A stretch of 18,500 nucleotides of DNA from Cristatella mucedo (taxonomy: Eukaryota > Bryozoa > Phylactolaemata > Cristatellidae): positions 6,585,001 through 6,603,500 of the forward strand of contig WPIO01000017.1 of assembly GCA_009760855.2 (NCBI GenBank). The letters are read 5' to 3'. The notes beneath the pieces were generated by a model. It was not told the origin of the DNA. It was given only the letters and a program-made list of their open reading frames with translations, and searched no databases. Of this stretch, positions 1 to 8,437 are shown piece by piece. A program made the position numbers and the translations under genes. Each line of letters starts with the position of its first letter. Position 1 is the stretch's first letter.

Positions 1-2
1 CA

Positions 3-485
3 GCAGCTCCAGTGGGTATCGGACCAATTCTAAAGGCCGAATCGCCACCATTGGTCAGAGAGCTTCCTGGCTTGCTCTTAAGCTCTCGCTCTCTAACCGC
101 ACTGACGCTCCTCTCTGGCTCATCGCTCCAGGACAAAGGATTTCTAGCCCGCCGTCGAACAGCTCTTGTTCGCGTTAAAATTCATCCAAAGCCAGCAAAG
201 TGCGGCAATATACAAATCTTAACGAGCATGCCATCCAGCTCCGCTCGGGCCTTGGGTACTCGTTCCCTTGCGTGCGTGGCAGTATCGCCGGAGCACGCCG
301 CTCGAATCCTGGTGCATAACTCGGCGAGACCAGGAGCCTCCAACACCTCGACTTACTCGGCCAACTTCTCCAACCCAAGAGCCCCGGTTACCTCTCGTCC
401 CCGCACCTGCCGTAGATCCGACCCCGGCCTAGCAAGTGACCCTTACTCTCATTACAGCCGTCTGCTCCTAGCCAACCGAACCTAG
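3..485 (+). other. Long open frame, unrecognised product, GC-rich block
   Basis: This frame is open from the left edge of the window to a TAG stop, about 160 codons, so it may begin outside. The first residues read AAPVGIGPILKAE. The rest is rich in Ser, Ala, Arg, Leu and Pro, with no domain, signal peptide or membrane segment that I recognise. The first internal ATG is near 229. Such a run without stops is unlikely by chance even in GC-rich DNA, but an antisense frame (175-378) is also open and the composition is simple. It could be a coding remnant of a mobile element, an exon, or a chance frame in CpG-rich sequence. I see no flanking splice site that would decide this. Confidence 0.2.
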
Positions 486-1069
486 CCTGATTACATATGT
501 ATAGTACGAGCTGCCACATTGCCGAGCAATATCACTTTCAAGCGCGTCACCAGTCTTCATGGCGGTACCAGTCTCTGCCACAGCACGGGGCTTCCGTGCA
601 TTTTCTCTAAAGCCTACCACTGTCCTGTAGTTGTCAGCCGTCATTTCCGGGACTGCAACTGGTGCCGAGTCGTGCGTCGCCTGTGAGACAGAGGTCTCGA
701 GCCTCGTCTTTTTATACGACTGCCTCGAAAGTCAAAGACACTCGCATTTCCCCTCAGGCCCGTGCAGCTTCTGTGGCTTGAGCTGCATCGTACCCGAGCG
801 GCACGTCGCAATCAAACGGCGTGTGGCTGCCAGTCACCTCAAAGTTGCAGCGCAGCACCGGCCTGACTTAGTTTGTAGGGCGCATGAGAACTGCTGAGCA
901 GGAAACACCTCTCTCTCCTAGAGCCTTGAACAAAATGGTGCAGCCATCGTAGTAAGACCATGAGGTTACTGATATTGGCTTGCCTGTTAACCAACCCTAT
1001 AGTCCCGGCCGGCAATTTAGGAAGATGGCAACGCTTGCCCAAGGTCGCTGTCACCGCCATTTTCTCTAG
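486..1069. other. GC-rich stretch without a supported gene
   Basis: No recognisable gene. A plus-strand frame at 631-897 is cysteine-rich (several C-x2-C pairs) but has no ATG start and matches no zinc-finger spacing I know. Positions 961-1015 contain a segment that loosely resembles 1847-1912 (both start GAGGTT and contain GATATT, a TGT-AACC block and CCGGC), so an old diverged repeat is possible. Confidence 0.3.
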
Positions 1070-1573
1070 AGTTTTACAGCGATCGGCGAGGTTGCGCACC
1101 AGAAGGTGCCAGTACACGGGACGTTATCCGCGACGGCGGCGGCATACAAAACGGCCTGCCAGCGAACGAAAGACGTCCGCGTGAAGGCAGCAGCGGTCGA
1201 GTTCAGCAATACCGCAAGCGCTGCTACGCCGGTCTGTGCTGCGACTACGACACCGGTCGGTTCTGCATCAAAGGCGCCGGTCGGCCCTGTGACTACGACC
1301 CCGGTCGGCCCTGTATCGAAGCCAGTTAGTGCTGCCAGAGCTGCTATGTTGGCAAGAAGAGCCGGCGATGAAGAAGCAGCCGCCAAGGTGACGGGGACTT
1401 CCAAAATCCGTGCGGCAAAGGGAGGAGGCGCGCGCCCATTACCTTGTTGTTGCAGAAGGGCGAGTTCGATGCAACAGCGGCGGCCAAAAGCTGGTGGCCT
1501 ACGCATCCAGCTGGACACCAGAGGCCGTGGTTTGGTGTGTTTCCTACGAGCAAAAAAGTCACGTAGCCTCTAG
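1070..1573 (+). other. Open frame with 8-residue tandem repeat, unknown product
   Basis: The frame is open for about 167 codons from the codon after a TAG to a TAG at 1571-1573. The N-terminal part is Ala/Thr/Val/Lys-rich. Four 24-bp units at 1226-1321 then encode TPVCAATT, TPVGSASK, APVGPVTT and TPVGPVSK, followed by a partial unit. Next comes an Ala/Arg/Glu-rich stretch (ARRAGDEEAAAK) and a basic C-terminus with a CCC cluster. The only internal ATG lies after the repeat, near 1345. The unit length is an exact multiple of three and the frame stays open, which favours a coding origin. A second plus-strand frame (1392-1763) overlaps its end, as if a frameshift had occurred. I cannot assign a family; a lineage-specific low-complexity protein or retroelement ORF1 remnant are possibilities. 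Confidence 0.28.
1226..1321 (+). repeat. 24-bp tandem repeat, four units
   Basis: Units start at 1226, 1250, 1274 and 1298, and each contains a core close to ACNCCGGTCGG. Units 3 and 4 are the most alike. The period keeps the reading frame of the surrounding open frame. Confidence 0.7.
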
Positions 1574-1763
1574 AAGCGACCGATGCTCAGTCGGCCACTG
1601 TTGTGAAGAGAGGATGTTATGTCCGCCTGGCGTTTCCACTCACCGGGCTCTTCCAGTTGAAACAGCGGACCCACTTGCAGCAGTTGCTTCCAGGCCCACG
1701 TGCTGGCCATTCGGCTCGGTCCCACGTTTACGCAACAAACGGCATATGTTTGAGCAGTCCTGA
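1392..1763 (+). other. Overlapping open frame, unknown product
   Basis: This frame is open for about 123 codons after a TGA at 1389-1391 and ends in TGA after the residues KRHMFEQS. It begins with VRQREEARAHYLVV and holds scattered Cys, His and Trp residues (VVWCVSYEQKSH, then RCSVGHCCEERMLC). I tried to read it as a FLYWCH- or CCHC-type zinc finger, but the spacing does not fit. It overlaps the end of the frame at 1070-1573 by about 180 bases, so it may be the continuation of that frame after a frameshift. Confidence 0.2.
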
Positions 1764-2292
1764 TCTGTTCCCGACTGCCCGCACTAACCTAACATCGTGA
1801 TAACAAAAGGAGTGGCCGGTTTTCGAGCTGTGAGCGAGGGGAGGCAGAGGTTGCTGAGTTTATTGATATTAGCAGACTTGTCAACCCAATGGTTCCGGCT
1901 AGTTATATAATGATAGGGCGACGTTCGCTAGGGGGTTCCTTCTTCGTCTTCGGCTCCGTCGCGACGCTGTCGTCGGTAATAGCCGGACCCACTTTTCTAA
2001 AAGCGAGGGAGGAGGGCGGGACGTTCGCCAGAGATTGAGGGTCCGGACGAGACAGCGCCAGGGGGATTTGGTGGATGCCACTGAATACGGTCACTCCGCG
2101 CCCGAGGTTATATTTATGTGTTTCATTTGTGTTTTGCGTGTGTGCACACGCACATGATCTTGCCAAGAGTGCCTGGTATAGTGTATGAGCTATTCGTGCC
2201 GTTAAAGTGGAAGCGGAGCCCTAGTTTTCCGGTCAGGGTCTAGGCTCCGGTTTGGGCTCCGTCCACTTGGGTCGTTCCCCACTAGACAGTAA
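1764..2292. other. Stretch without a supported gene
   Basis: No convincing coding sequence. It contains the second copy of a loosely duplicated motif (1847-1912), a short GTGTGTGCACAC-like tract near 2138, and an imperfect inverted repeat at 2214-2249 (CGGAGCCCTAG against CTAGGCTCCG). Confidence 0.35.
2214..2249. repeat. Imperfect inverted repeat, possible hairpin
   Basis: The left arm CGGAGCCCTAG (2214-2224) and right arm CTAGGCTCCG (2240-2249) pair over 10 bp with one bulged C and a 15-nt loop. It lies just upstream of the open frame with the EDKPEL repeat. No function is shown. Confidence 0.45.
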
Positions 2293-2457
2293 GCAGCCTT
2301 AGTGCGGGACGTATTTCTTCCAAAAGAGTGCTTGTGCTCTTGTGAGCTTGTGAGGATTGTGGAGGATAAACCTTTGCTGGATAAACCTGAGCTAGAGGAT
2401 AAACCTGAGCTGGAGGATAAACCTGACTCGCAGCGATATTGTGCGCTTGCAAATTAA
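2293..2457 (+). other. Short open frame with EDKPEL repeat
   Basis: A frame of 54 codons plus a TAA stop, without an ATG, is open between two TAA codons. After VRDVFLPKECLCSCELVRIV it encodes EDKPLL-DKPEL-EDKPEL-EDKPDS and then a short tail ending in CALAN. The acidic/proline repeat comes from a 15- to 18-bp tandem duplication that keeps frame. It could be a small exon, a remnant of a repetitive protein, or a non-coding minisatellite that happens to be open. No splice sites were fixed. Confidence 0.2.
2361..2424 (+). repeat. GATAAACCT tandem repeat
   Basis: The 9-mer GATAAACCT occurs at 2365, 2380, 2398 and 2416, with spacings of 15, 18 and 18 bases. The last two full units are GAGGATAAACCTGAGCTR-like and almost identical. 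Confidence 0.8.
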
Positions 2458-2746
2458 GCTCAGTAAAATCCCCAATTCATATGTCTCTTTGTAATTGACG
2501 CCATGAACTCGAGACCCTCTCCCCCTCTTTAGTAATGGTAAGTAGGTCGGCGCCAGAAACACTCATTTCATGGCAGCCTGCTTAGTGTGTGCAGGCGCAC
2601 ACCGCAGTCGGCCGTAGACCACGCCGCTCGGTAAGCGGCAGGTTAGGCCTACTCCGCCGAGCACTCGCATTACAAAGTCGTGCACCTGGTCGCTAGCCGT
2701 TCGAACATAGAGGATACCACACAATCCGCTATCCTCTGTCGCAGCC

Positions 2747-3208
2747 ATGTCTCGGTCTTCGCTCCGACTGCAAGGCAAAAATTTCGATGCCTCCTCGGCA
2801 AGCGTCTCGCCCGCCTCCTTAGCGGACGCTCCGTCCAGTTCCGCCGACGCCAATGCTTCGCTCAGTTGCGCCGTCATCTCAGAGACCGTTAGCGCCGACT
2901 CGCCGGCCACCGGCGTAGTCTCTACCAGTGCCTCCCGGCCGCCTGCTCTCTGGCAGACAGAGCCTCCTCACTGCCGAATGCAGCCTCCTCTCTGCCGGAC
3001 GCAGCCGCCTCTCTGCAAGACGCAGCCATCTCTCTACCAGACGCTGCCATCTGTTATCCGCACGCTGCTGAATCTCTGCCCGATGCATCCACCTCATTCG
3101 TGGACGCCGTCTGTGCGGGCTCTGCCTTCGTCGATCGGCTCACCGTCGGCGATTGCTCCTGCCGCTTCTGGTCGCTCCTGTTGGCCTCCTAAGTCCGACC
3201 AGCGTTAG
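2747..3208 (+). other. Ser/Ala-rich open frame, possibly frameshifted
   Basis: It begins with an ATG (MSRSSLRLQG) and runs 153 codons to TAG. The first half is Ser/Ala/Asp-rich (SASVSPASLADAPSSSADA). From about 2935 the composition in this frame changes to Pro/Cys/Gln. In the frame one step away (open 2893-3192, ending TAA) the sequence continues in the earlier style with repeats such as SLPDAAA, SLQDAAI and SLPDAAI. I therefore suspect a single Ser/Ala/Asp-rich coding sequence broken by a frameshift near 2930-2945. The minus strand is also open across 2563-2910 (ending in CAPAHTKQAAMK) with a Glu/Ala-rich product, so the true strand is uncertain. No family recognised. Confidence 0.25.
2941..3085 (+). 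repeat. 21-bp minisatellite
   Basis: About six degenerate 21-bp units with the core GCAGCCNCCTCTCTGCCNGAC. They are best preserved at 2977-3045 and more diverged outside. In the frame ending at 3192 each unit encodes a heptapeptide close to SLPDAAx. Confidence 0.65.
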
Positions 3209-3408
3209 TCATATCCCAGCGCAGCAGTCGCGATTCACTAGCCATCGCCTCCAGCCGCATCTGCGATATCGCGTTTTACTTTCCTGGCACTCAGCAAGTC
3301 CCAACGGCGAAGCCTGTCCTCCCCTCCAGGGCTTGGAAATATGTTCATAAATGTTGCATGCAGCTGAGCGCAGTCCTCTTGTACCGAGGCACCAATCTAG
3401 GGATGACA
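3209..3408. other. Right end of the GC-rich block, no gene
   Basis: No supported gene. GC content stays high until about 3400 and then falls at the inverted-repeat element that starts at 3409. Confidence 0.3.
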
Positions 3409-3683
3409 CTGTGACGGAGCCACAGGAATTAGGGGTAATTTTTCCCTCTCCCCTTTACGGCGGGGCAGCGAGCTGGGTTGCCCCTTATTTCTACGCATTC
3501 GACCTGTGCAAGACAGAAATAGCGTCTTAATTGCACTCGATGAGCAACCACGTCATGTTCTTGTCTAATAAATACTACGATTTATTGGCCCTATAGTTTT
3601 CCATTGAATGCAGGTCTAGCCCCAACTACACAAAGAAAGTTGTTGGTCTTGAGCCCTAGAGGACATTTGTGGCTCCGTCAGAG
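3409..3683. mobile_element. Candidate MITE with 16-bp terminal inverted repeats
   Basis: The left end CTGTGACGGAGCCACA (3409-3424) matches the reverse complement of the right end (3668-3683) at 15 of 16 positions. The interior of about 240 bp has no open frame and contains an AATAAA at 3567-3572. The size and short inverted ends resemble a non-autonomous DNA transposon. I see no clear target-site duplication: the flanks are ATGACA on the left and TGAAAC on the right, at best a degenerate 5-bp match. An LTR is less likely because its ends would not be inverted over 16 bp. Confidence 0.45.
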
Positions 3684-4679
3684 TGAAACATGCAGTTGAA
3701 TTATGGACTGGAAGAAGGTTGAAATACGACTTGTCATGGTTCAACTCTTGATAAACCGACGATAGCTTTAGCTGAAAAGGCAGGGCTCATTACTTTACAG
3801 CTTTAGAACGCATTGTAGCGTGCGAAATTCCTTGAGCAAAGACGAACAACGCCTTTTGTACTAATTCTAAATATCGAAATATTCGTGGCGAAGTTCAATG
3901 ACTAGCAAAATTCGATCTCATTACGGCCATACATGTACCTATCATTCAGCATTTGGAATCAGTAGCCCATTATCTGGAGCCCAAATGTAAAATAAATAGA
4001 CAAGTCACACTTCTGATTACATTTTTGAAGAGATTGCTAATCGATTGGGGTATGCTAGATACTAAATAATTATATATTAAACTAGATTTTGTTGCCAGAT
4101 GTAAGCCATTGCAACCAGATGACCAATATAATAAATTTCGTGGAAAGTAATAAGGACAAGATACACGTTAGAGATTGTTCTGTGGGTTTCCTGAATATGG
4201 CTGATACATGTGGTGCATGAGATTTCTAGTCATTTTTAGAGACGCTCGCTCACTTGGGTCTAGCCTGATGGATTGTGAAGGCGAAGCTTATAATAATTGC
4301 AGCAACACGAAGCGAAAAATATTCCTATAGTCATACTGGACTTCTAAAGATGTAACCATGAGTATTTTATTTGCCTTATGAAAATTTCAAGTCTCAACCT
4401 TGTTTTCTTTGATGTGGCAAGCTCCTCAGTAATGGCCATATCATTCGTAGGTTAAATGCAGCCACGGCATATACTTCTAAATGAACGCTTTCCAGAAGTT
4501 AGCTATATTGGTGCGAAACATCCATTAGAAACTGCTCAGAAGCTTTCAGATTAAATTTTTAGAATTGTCCAGTATGATCAAGTTCTAGGAGCACTCTTAC
4601 CCAATATTTTCTGGCCGTTTATTGTTAGGTCCACTAAAACGGCTTCAACGGCCACTAGATACCACCACGAACACTGTAA
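3684..4679. other. AT-rich stretch, nothing recognised
   Basis: About 1 kb of AT-rich sequence with no long open frame, no repeat that recurs elsewhere in the window, and no RNA gene that I can recognise. Confidence 0.4.
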
Positions 4680-5150
4680 CAAGACCTCGAGCCTCGAGGT
4701 CCTTCTGCTAAAGACTGGTCTGGACGCACACTTAGAGCTATCAGAGAGCTCTTGCAGTCACGCGACGTAATTAGCAGGATACTGGTGTGGTGTCGACTTT
4801 GGGTGAAAAGACTTGTCCGAAGAATGGACAAGAAAGCGTCCTGGCTCACTAAGCAGCACGAAGCTAAAAATCGAGTCTTTTGGCTTAATGCCGAGCCTAT
4901 TCGAATCCTAAAGATTGATGCTCTATTTCTGGACATAGCAGATTTCTATTTAAAGGTAACATTAAACTTTGCTTCTGAATTAGCTGAAAGAGAATGGACG
5001 GAATATCGAGACGACTTCCGGCAGCACACCAACACGTATCGTGGTGGAAAAATCGTGGTACGAGGCCTTTTCTGCCGGCATACGTATTTGAGCACTGCAG
5101 TGGATTCGTTAACTTGTGGACCGGAATATATACATCCACGTGCAGCATAA
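4680..5150 (+). other. Open frame of unknown product (about 156 codons)
   Basis: The frame opens after a TAA at 4677-4679 and ends in TAA at 5148-5150. It starts QDLEPRGPSAKDWSGRTLRA and continues with a basic stretch (WVKRLVRRMDKKASW), an aromatic/hydrophobic stretch (IDALFLDIADFYLKVTLNF) and a charged stretch (ELAEREWTEYRDDFRQH). The first in-frame ATG is at the MDKK segment near 4824. The length is notable for this GC content and the residue mix looks protein-like, but I recognise no family. A possible splice donor (AAAG|GTAACA) lies at 4955/4956, so an exon of roughly 4680-4955 is one reading. A decayed transposon fragment is another. Confidence 0.25.
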
Positions 5151-5237
5151 CTGAGGCCTTTCGTGCACCCGACAAGTTTCTGGTGACTGCCATTTATAGC
5201 AACGTGACGATGACTCAAAAACTCTGCAACGCCATGG

Positions 5238-5294
5238 ATATAAATATGCATATAAATATGCATATATAAATATGCATATACAATATGCATAAAT
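5238..5294. repeat. ATAAATATGCAT minisatellite
   Basis: The 12-mer ATAAATATGCAT occurs at 5240, 5252 and 5266, followed by a variant ending at 5290. Each unit holds the palindrome ATGCAT. Confidence 0.85.
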
Positions 5295-6169
5295 ACTTAC
5301 TGCCCTGAGAATACATCTAAATGTCCTTGAAGTGCTTGCAGGCCTCTTCTATATGTACACGTTACGAAATAAGGTTGCCTATGAACCTCTTTGAAACCAG
5401 TATATCATAAGTAATAAGAAGCTACACCGAATGATAAGAGTGCTAGCGTTCTGGAACTTCGTTATCGTGCAATCCCATCAAGAAGTGCATGTTCTCGCTA
5501 ATACTAGTGTGTACCCGTACGTGCCGATTTACACATTGAATTAGCAGAAACTCCCGCTTGAGGAGTAGAATCGATGGACTTTTCCATGGCTGATTTTGTC
5601 CTCTGCTCTGTGAGTAAATGCGATGCGATCGTATCGCTTCGCATAGCCAAAACTGGCTACCGTCTGCATGGCCCCTTGTCCACCCCAGTGCGGACTTTTA
5701 TTCTCGCAAACGCTCTCACTTCGACTTACTCAGTACTCTCGCTGGCATGTAGCCACTGCACGAAGGGCTGACAGAGAATGAGCATTGCAAGTACAAGTGA
5801 AGCACTATTGGGAAGTTGTTAAATGGCATTGGCGATAGCCATCGAGCATTCGCTCCATACCGGGGTACCACGTGCGACTCCCAATGCAGTGTAAAGGGCC
5901 CCCAACTGCAATTCCACGTAGCCGCAAGGAGACCCAAGCGGGAATTTATCACATTGGAGTCTTTTATGTAGACCAATCGAAGCCTTAGCGGTTTTCAATG
6001 CACACGCGGCAGCCAATAGACTTCATCTTGTGCAACGAAAAAGAAGTGAGAACCACAGCTGAGTACGGAGCGGTCAAGGTCGAGAAAACTAGCAGCTTGG
6101 AAGTAGCTGCCCACTGACGGCCGGAAAGGGTGCCTCTTGTTAAGCAGTAGGAGGGTAGATTTCTTTTCG
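5295..6169. other. Stretch without a supported gene
   Basis: No convincing gene. Short frames at 5574-5771 (plus) and 5716-5976 (minus) overlap on opposite strands, have no recognisable domains, and lie within the range expected by chance. Confidence 0.35.
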
Positions 6170-6490
6170 TAAGTATAGTGGAAGCGAGTTCCTAATCCAC
6201 GATCTGCAGAGCAAACGCTGCTGTTGCGATGTTTCTTAAAGTGTTGGAATGGTCTAGCTGTTACTTTACTGCCCATGGAAGACCTTGGGACACTGGGAGG
6301 CTGAAACCGGTGCGACTATCCAGCTAGGTATGAAGTAGGTCAAAATAAAAACTTTGCACTGTCTCCGTTGAAGGACCGAGAGCCGTGGTAGCCAGTTCCA
6401 CAAAGGAGACACTTGGTTGAACCTCTGGGATCTGTTGACTAGCCACGGGGCTATATTTATCCCTTATAACATAACGTAATGCAGCTCCGT
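6170..6490 (-). mobile_element. Decayed LINE fragment, family 2 (CR1/L2/Rex1 type), antisense
   Basis: About 300 bases align by eye with 10638-10941. Shared blocks in the plus orientation include GTGGAAGCGAGTTCC, CTGCAGAGC, GGCTGAAAC, CAGCTAGGTA, CAAAGGAGACAC and AACCTCTGGGA. The minus-strand translation keeps the C-terminal pattern of the other copy: SRFQPPSVPRSS aligns with HQFQPIRTLRSC, and PFQHFKKHRNSSVCSA aligns with PFLRLKAVGDSSFSSA. The 5' part and catalytic motifs are absent. It is a dead truncated copy, older or more diverged than the one at 10500-11600. Confidence 0.7.
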
Positions 6491-6567
6491 CTGTAACTCC
6501 ACCTTAAACCGCAAAGGCTGAAAAGGGTGCTACTACGCAGGGGCGTTATAGCTGGCCAACTCTAAGC

Positions 6568-6808
6568 CTGTGCTTATGCCTGCTGACACTGTTGCCTGCT
6601 GCCACTAACCACACTTGCATGCTGTTCCTGTGCAAGTCACTCCTAATCATGTTATTCATATTGCTTATCAGTCATAATACCACTCACCATTCGATTGTGC
6701 TTCCTTTGCAGCAAATATAAAGCACCTAGAAAGAGTTTGAGTTCTCTTGGGACAGTTTATCCAATGTATTATTATTATAATATTATTATATTATATTATA
6801 TTATTATG
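6568..6808 (+). mobile_element. LINE family 1, isolated 3' UTR and tail
   Basis: From TGCTTATGCCTGCTGACACT onward this copy follows the 3' UTR of the long copy at 7960-8145, including CTGCCACTAACCACACTTGC and the tail AAAGCACCTAGAAAGAG. It ends in a TTA/TAT microsatellite (6766-6808). No coding part is present, so it is strongly 5'-truncated, as is usual for target-primed reverse transcription. The long copy begins directly after its microsatellite. Confidence 0.8.
6766..6808. repeat. TTA/TAT microsatellite at LINE 3' end
   Basis: About 40 bases made only of A and T in ATT/TTATA units, joined to the 3' tail of the LINE piece upstream. Confidence 0.85.
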
Positions 6809-6814
6809 TGGCTT

Positions 6815-8150
6815 TCGGTTCGGAAGCAATCACCAACAGACTTCATCACCAAGTTCTTCCAGAGTGCCTCTTATCTCGCCTGGTCATCACTGGAACTGCA
6901 GTGCAATGGTTCAGGTCCTATTTCGATGGGGGACTCCACAGAGTATTGACGTGAATGGACAAAGATCATCTGAGGTACCTCTAAAATATGGGGTACCTCA
7001 GGGGTCAGTGCTAGGTCCGGTTCTTTTCACGGCTTATATTCTCCCCCTTGCTGATGTGATTGCCAGCACAATCTAGACTTTCACTCCTATGCAGATGACA
7101 CTCAGTTGTACCTTTGCTTTGATCCCTCAAAGCCTTCGAGCACCTCGAATTGTCTCAACTCACTTGCTGCATCTATTGATGACATGCACGCATGGATGGC
7201 AGCAAATTTTCTTAAACTAAACGATGATAAAACTAACTTACTAGTTATGGGCAAACCAAGTGTGATTATGAAATTGGAAAGGATGAAGCTCAAAATTGGC
7301 TCTGCCAGCATATCTCCTGTCGAATCTGTACGAAATCTAGGCGTCATGTTCTAAAGTGACCTTTCATTAGACGACCACATTAGCTCCACGGTCAGGTCTG
7401 CCTACCTTCAGATACATAAAATAGCTAAAATTAGGGCTTGTTTAGATAAGGACACCAAGTCTAAGTACGTTCAAGCATTTGTGACATCCCGTCTTGACTT
7501 CTGTAACTCACTGCTTGGTGGCCTACCGGCCTCTGCAATCAGGCTGTTACAGCTAGTCCAACTATCTGCAGTTAGGCTTGTCTGTCGTGAGCACTTGCTA
7601 CATCACACCACTTCTCGCCGACCTGCACTGGCTACCCGTCAAGCAACGGATCAATTTCAAGGTTTTGTCGCTCACCTTTAGGTCACTTTCTCCTTTCGGC
7701 TCCAGCCTACCTATCAGATCTACTCCCCCACCAGACCAAGCATTGTACCACCTGCTTTTCGGAATCCAACAATTCACCCATAGCTCGTACAAGCCTAAAA
7801 TTCTTTGTACACCAAGCATTTAGTTCGTATGCTCCCGAAGCCTGGAACTCACGCTTGACTTGCGTGACAACATCCCTTGACTTGACCACATTTAAAAAGA
7901 ACTTTAAAACGCACCAATTGAGGACAGCATTTTGTGGGTCCCCGTGATTCGTCCTTCATGTGCTTATGCATGCTGACACTATCGCGTGCTGCCACTAACC
8001 ACACTTGCATGCTGACCATGTGCATGTCACCCCTAACCATGTTGCTCGTGTTGTTTATCAAGCAAGATATCACTCACTATTCAATCACGTTTCCCTTTGC
8101 AGAAAACATAAAGCGCCTAGAAAGAGTTTGATTCTCTGAGAGTGCTTGGC
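6815..8150 (+). pseudogene. LINE family 1, long 5'-truncated copy with dead reverse transcriptase
   Basis: A non-LTR retrotransposon of the CR1/L2/Rex1 group by its motifs. In order I see TGTAVQWFRSYF near 6890, GVPQGSVLGPVLF at 6990, the catalytic YADD in SYADDTQLYL at 7085, FLKLNDDKTNLLVMG near 7208, VRNLGVMF near 7327, SRLDFCNSLLGGLP near 7487, and the C-terminal ADLHWLPVKQRINFKVLSLTFRSL region near 7617. The 3' UTR and hairpin tail end near 8150. The reading frame changes between 7076 and 7082. TAA interrupts it after VMF at 7352-7354, and further shifts follow near 7590 and 7680, so no enzyme can be made. The endonuclease and N-terminal RT domains are missing. The 5' boundary is approximate. 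A 660-bp stretch is about 85 percent identical (by eye) to 14815-15475. Confidence 0.88.
8104..8146 (+). other. LINE 3' stem-loop tail (copy at 6815-8150)
   Basis: AAAGCGCCTAGAAAGAG...TTCTCTGAGAGTGCTT is the 3' tail that can fold into a hairpin. In this family such hairpins are thought to be recognised by the element's own reverse transcriptase. The outer stem has mismatches here. Confidence 0.6.
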
Positions 8151-8206
8151 ACACAAACACACACGCACAGACACACACACACAAATACACACACAGACAC
8201 ACAATC
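8148..8206. repeat. CA-rich microsatellite
   Basis: CACA units interrupted by CG, GA and AT steps directly follow the LINE tail. Confidence 0.9.
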
Positions 8207-8239
8207 ATACATAAACAGGCACAAACAAACAAACATGTA

Positions 8240-8325
8240 TGTAACAATTATAATAATAATGCACTTGATAAAGTGCCCTCAAAGAACTCAATCTCTTACT
8301 AGGCGCTTCACATTTGCCAATACCG
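8240..8325 (-). mobile_element. LINE/SINE 3' tail fragment, antisense
   Basis: Read on the minus strand this is GAAGCGCCTAGTAAGAGATT, AGTTCTTTGAGGGCACTTT, ATCAAGTGCATTATTATTATA. It is the same tail as in the family 1 LINE pieces, ending in ATT repeats. Only about 80 bases are present, so it could belong to a truncated LINE or to a SINE. It faces the tail of the sense copy that ends at 8150. Confidence 0.75.
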
Positions 8326-8327
8326 GC

Positions 8328-8406
8328 TGTATATATACATATAATATGTATATATAAATATATACATAAATATAAATGTATATATATATATATATAAATA
8401 TATAAG

Positions 8407-8435
<29 letters not shown>
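8328..8435. repeat. TA microsatellite
   Basis: About 100 bases of (TA)n with AAATA interruptions. The 11-mer TTGCCAATACC lies on both sides (8314-8324 and 8436-8446). Confidence 0.9.

Positions 8436-8436
<1 letters not shown>

Positions 8437-8437
<1 letters not shown>

Noticed and set aside
631-897. Cysteine-rich plus-strand frame that could be a zinc finger
   Set aside because: No ATG, spacing of Cys and His fits no known finger, and no splice sites support it.
3409-3683. LTR of a Gypsy-type retrotransposon (starts TGTGACGG, contains AATAAA)
   Set aside because: The ends are inverted over 16 bp rather than a simple TG...CA, there is no second copy as a direct repeat, and no primer-binding site was seen.
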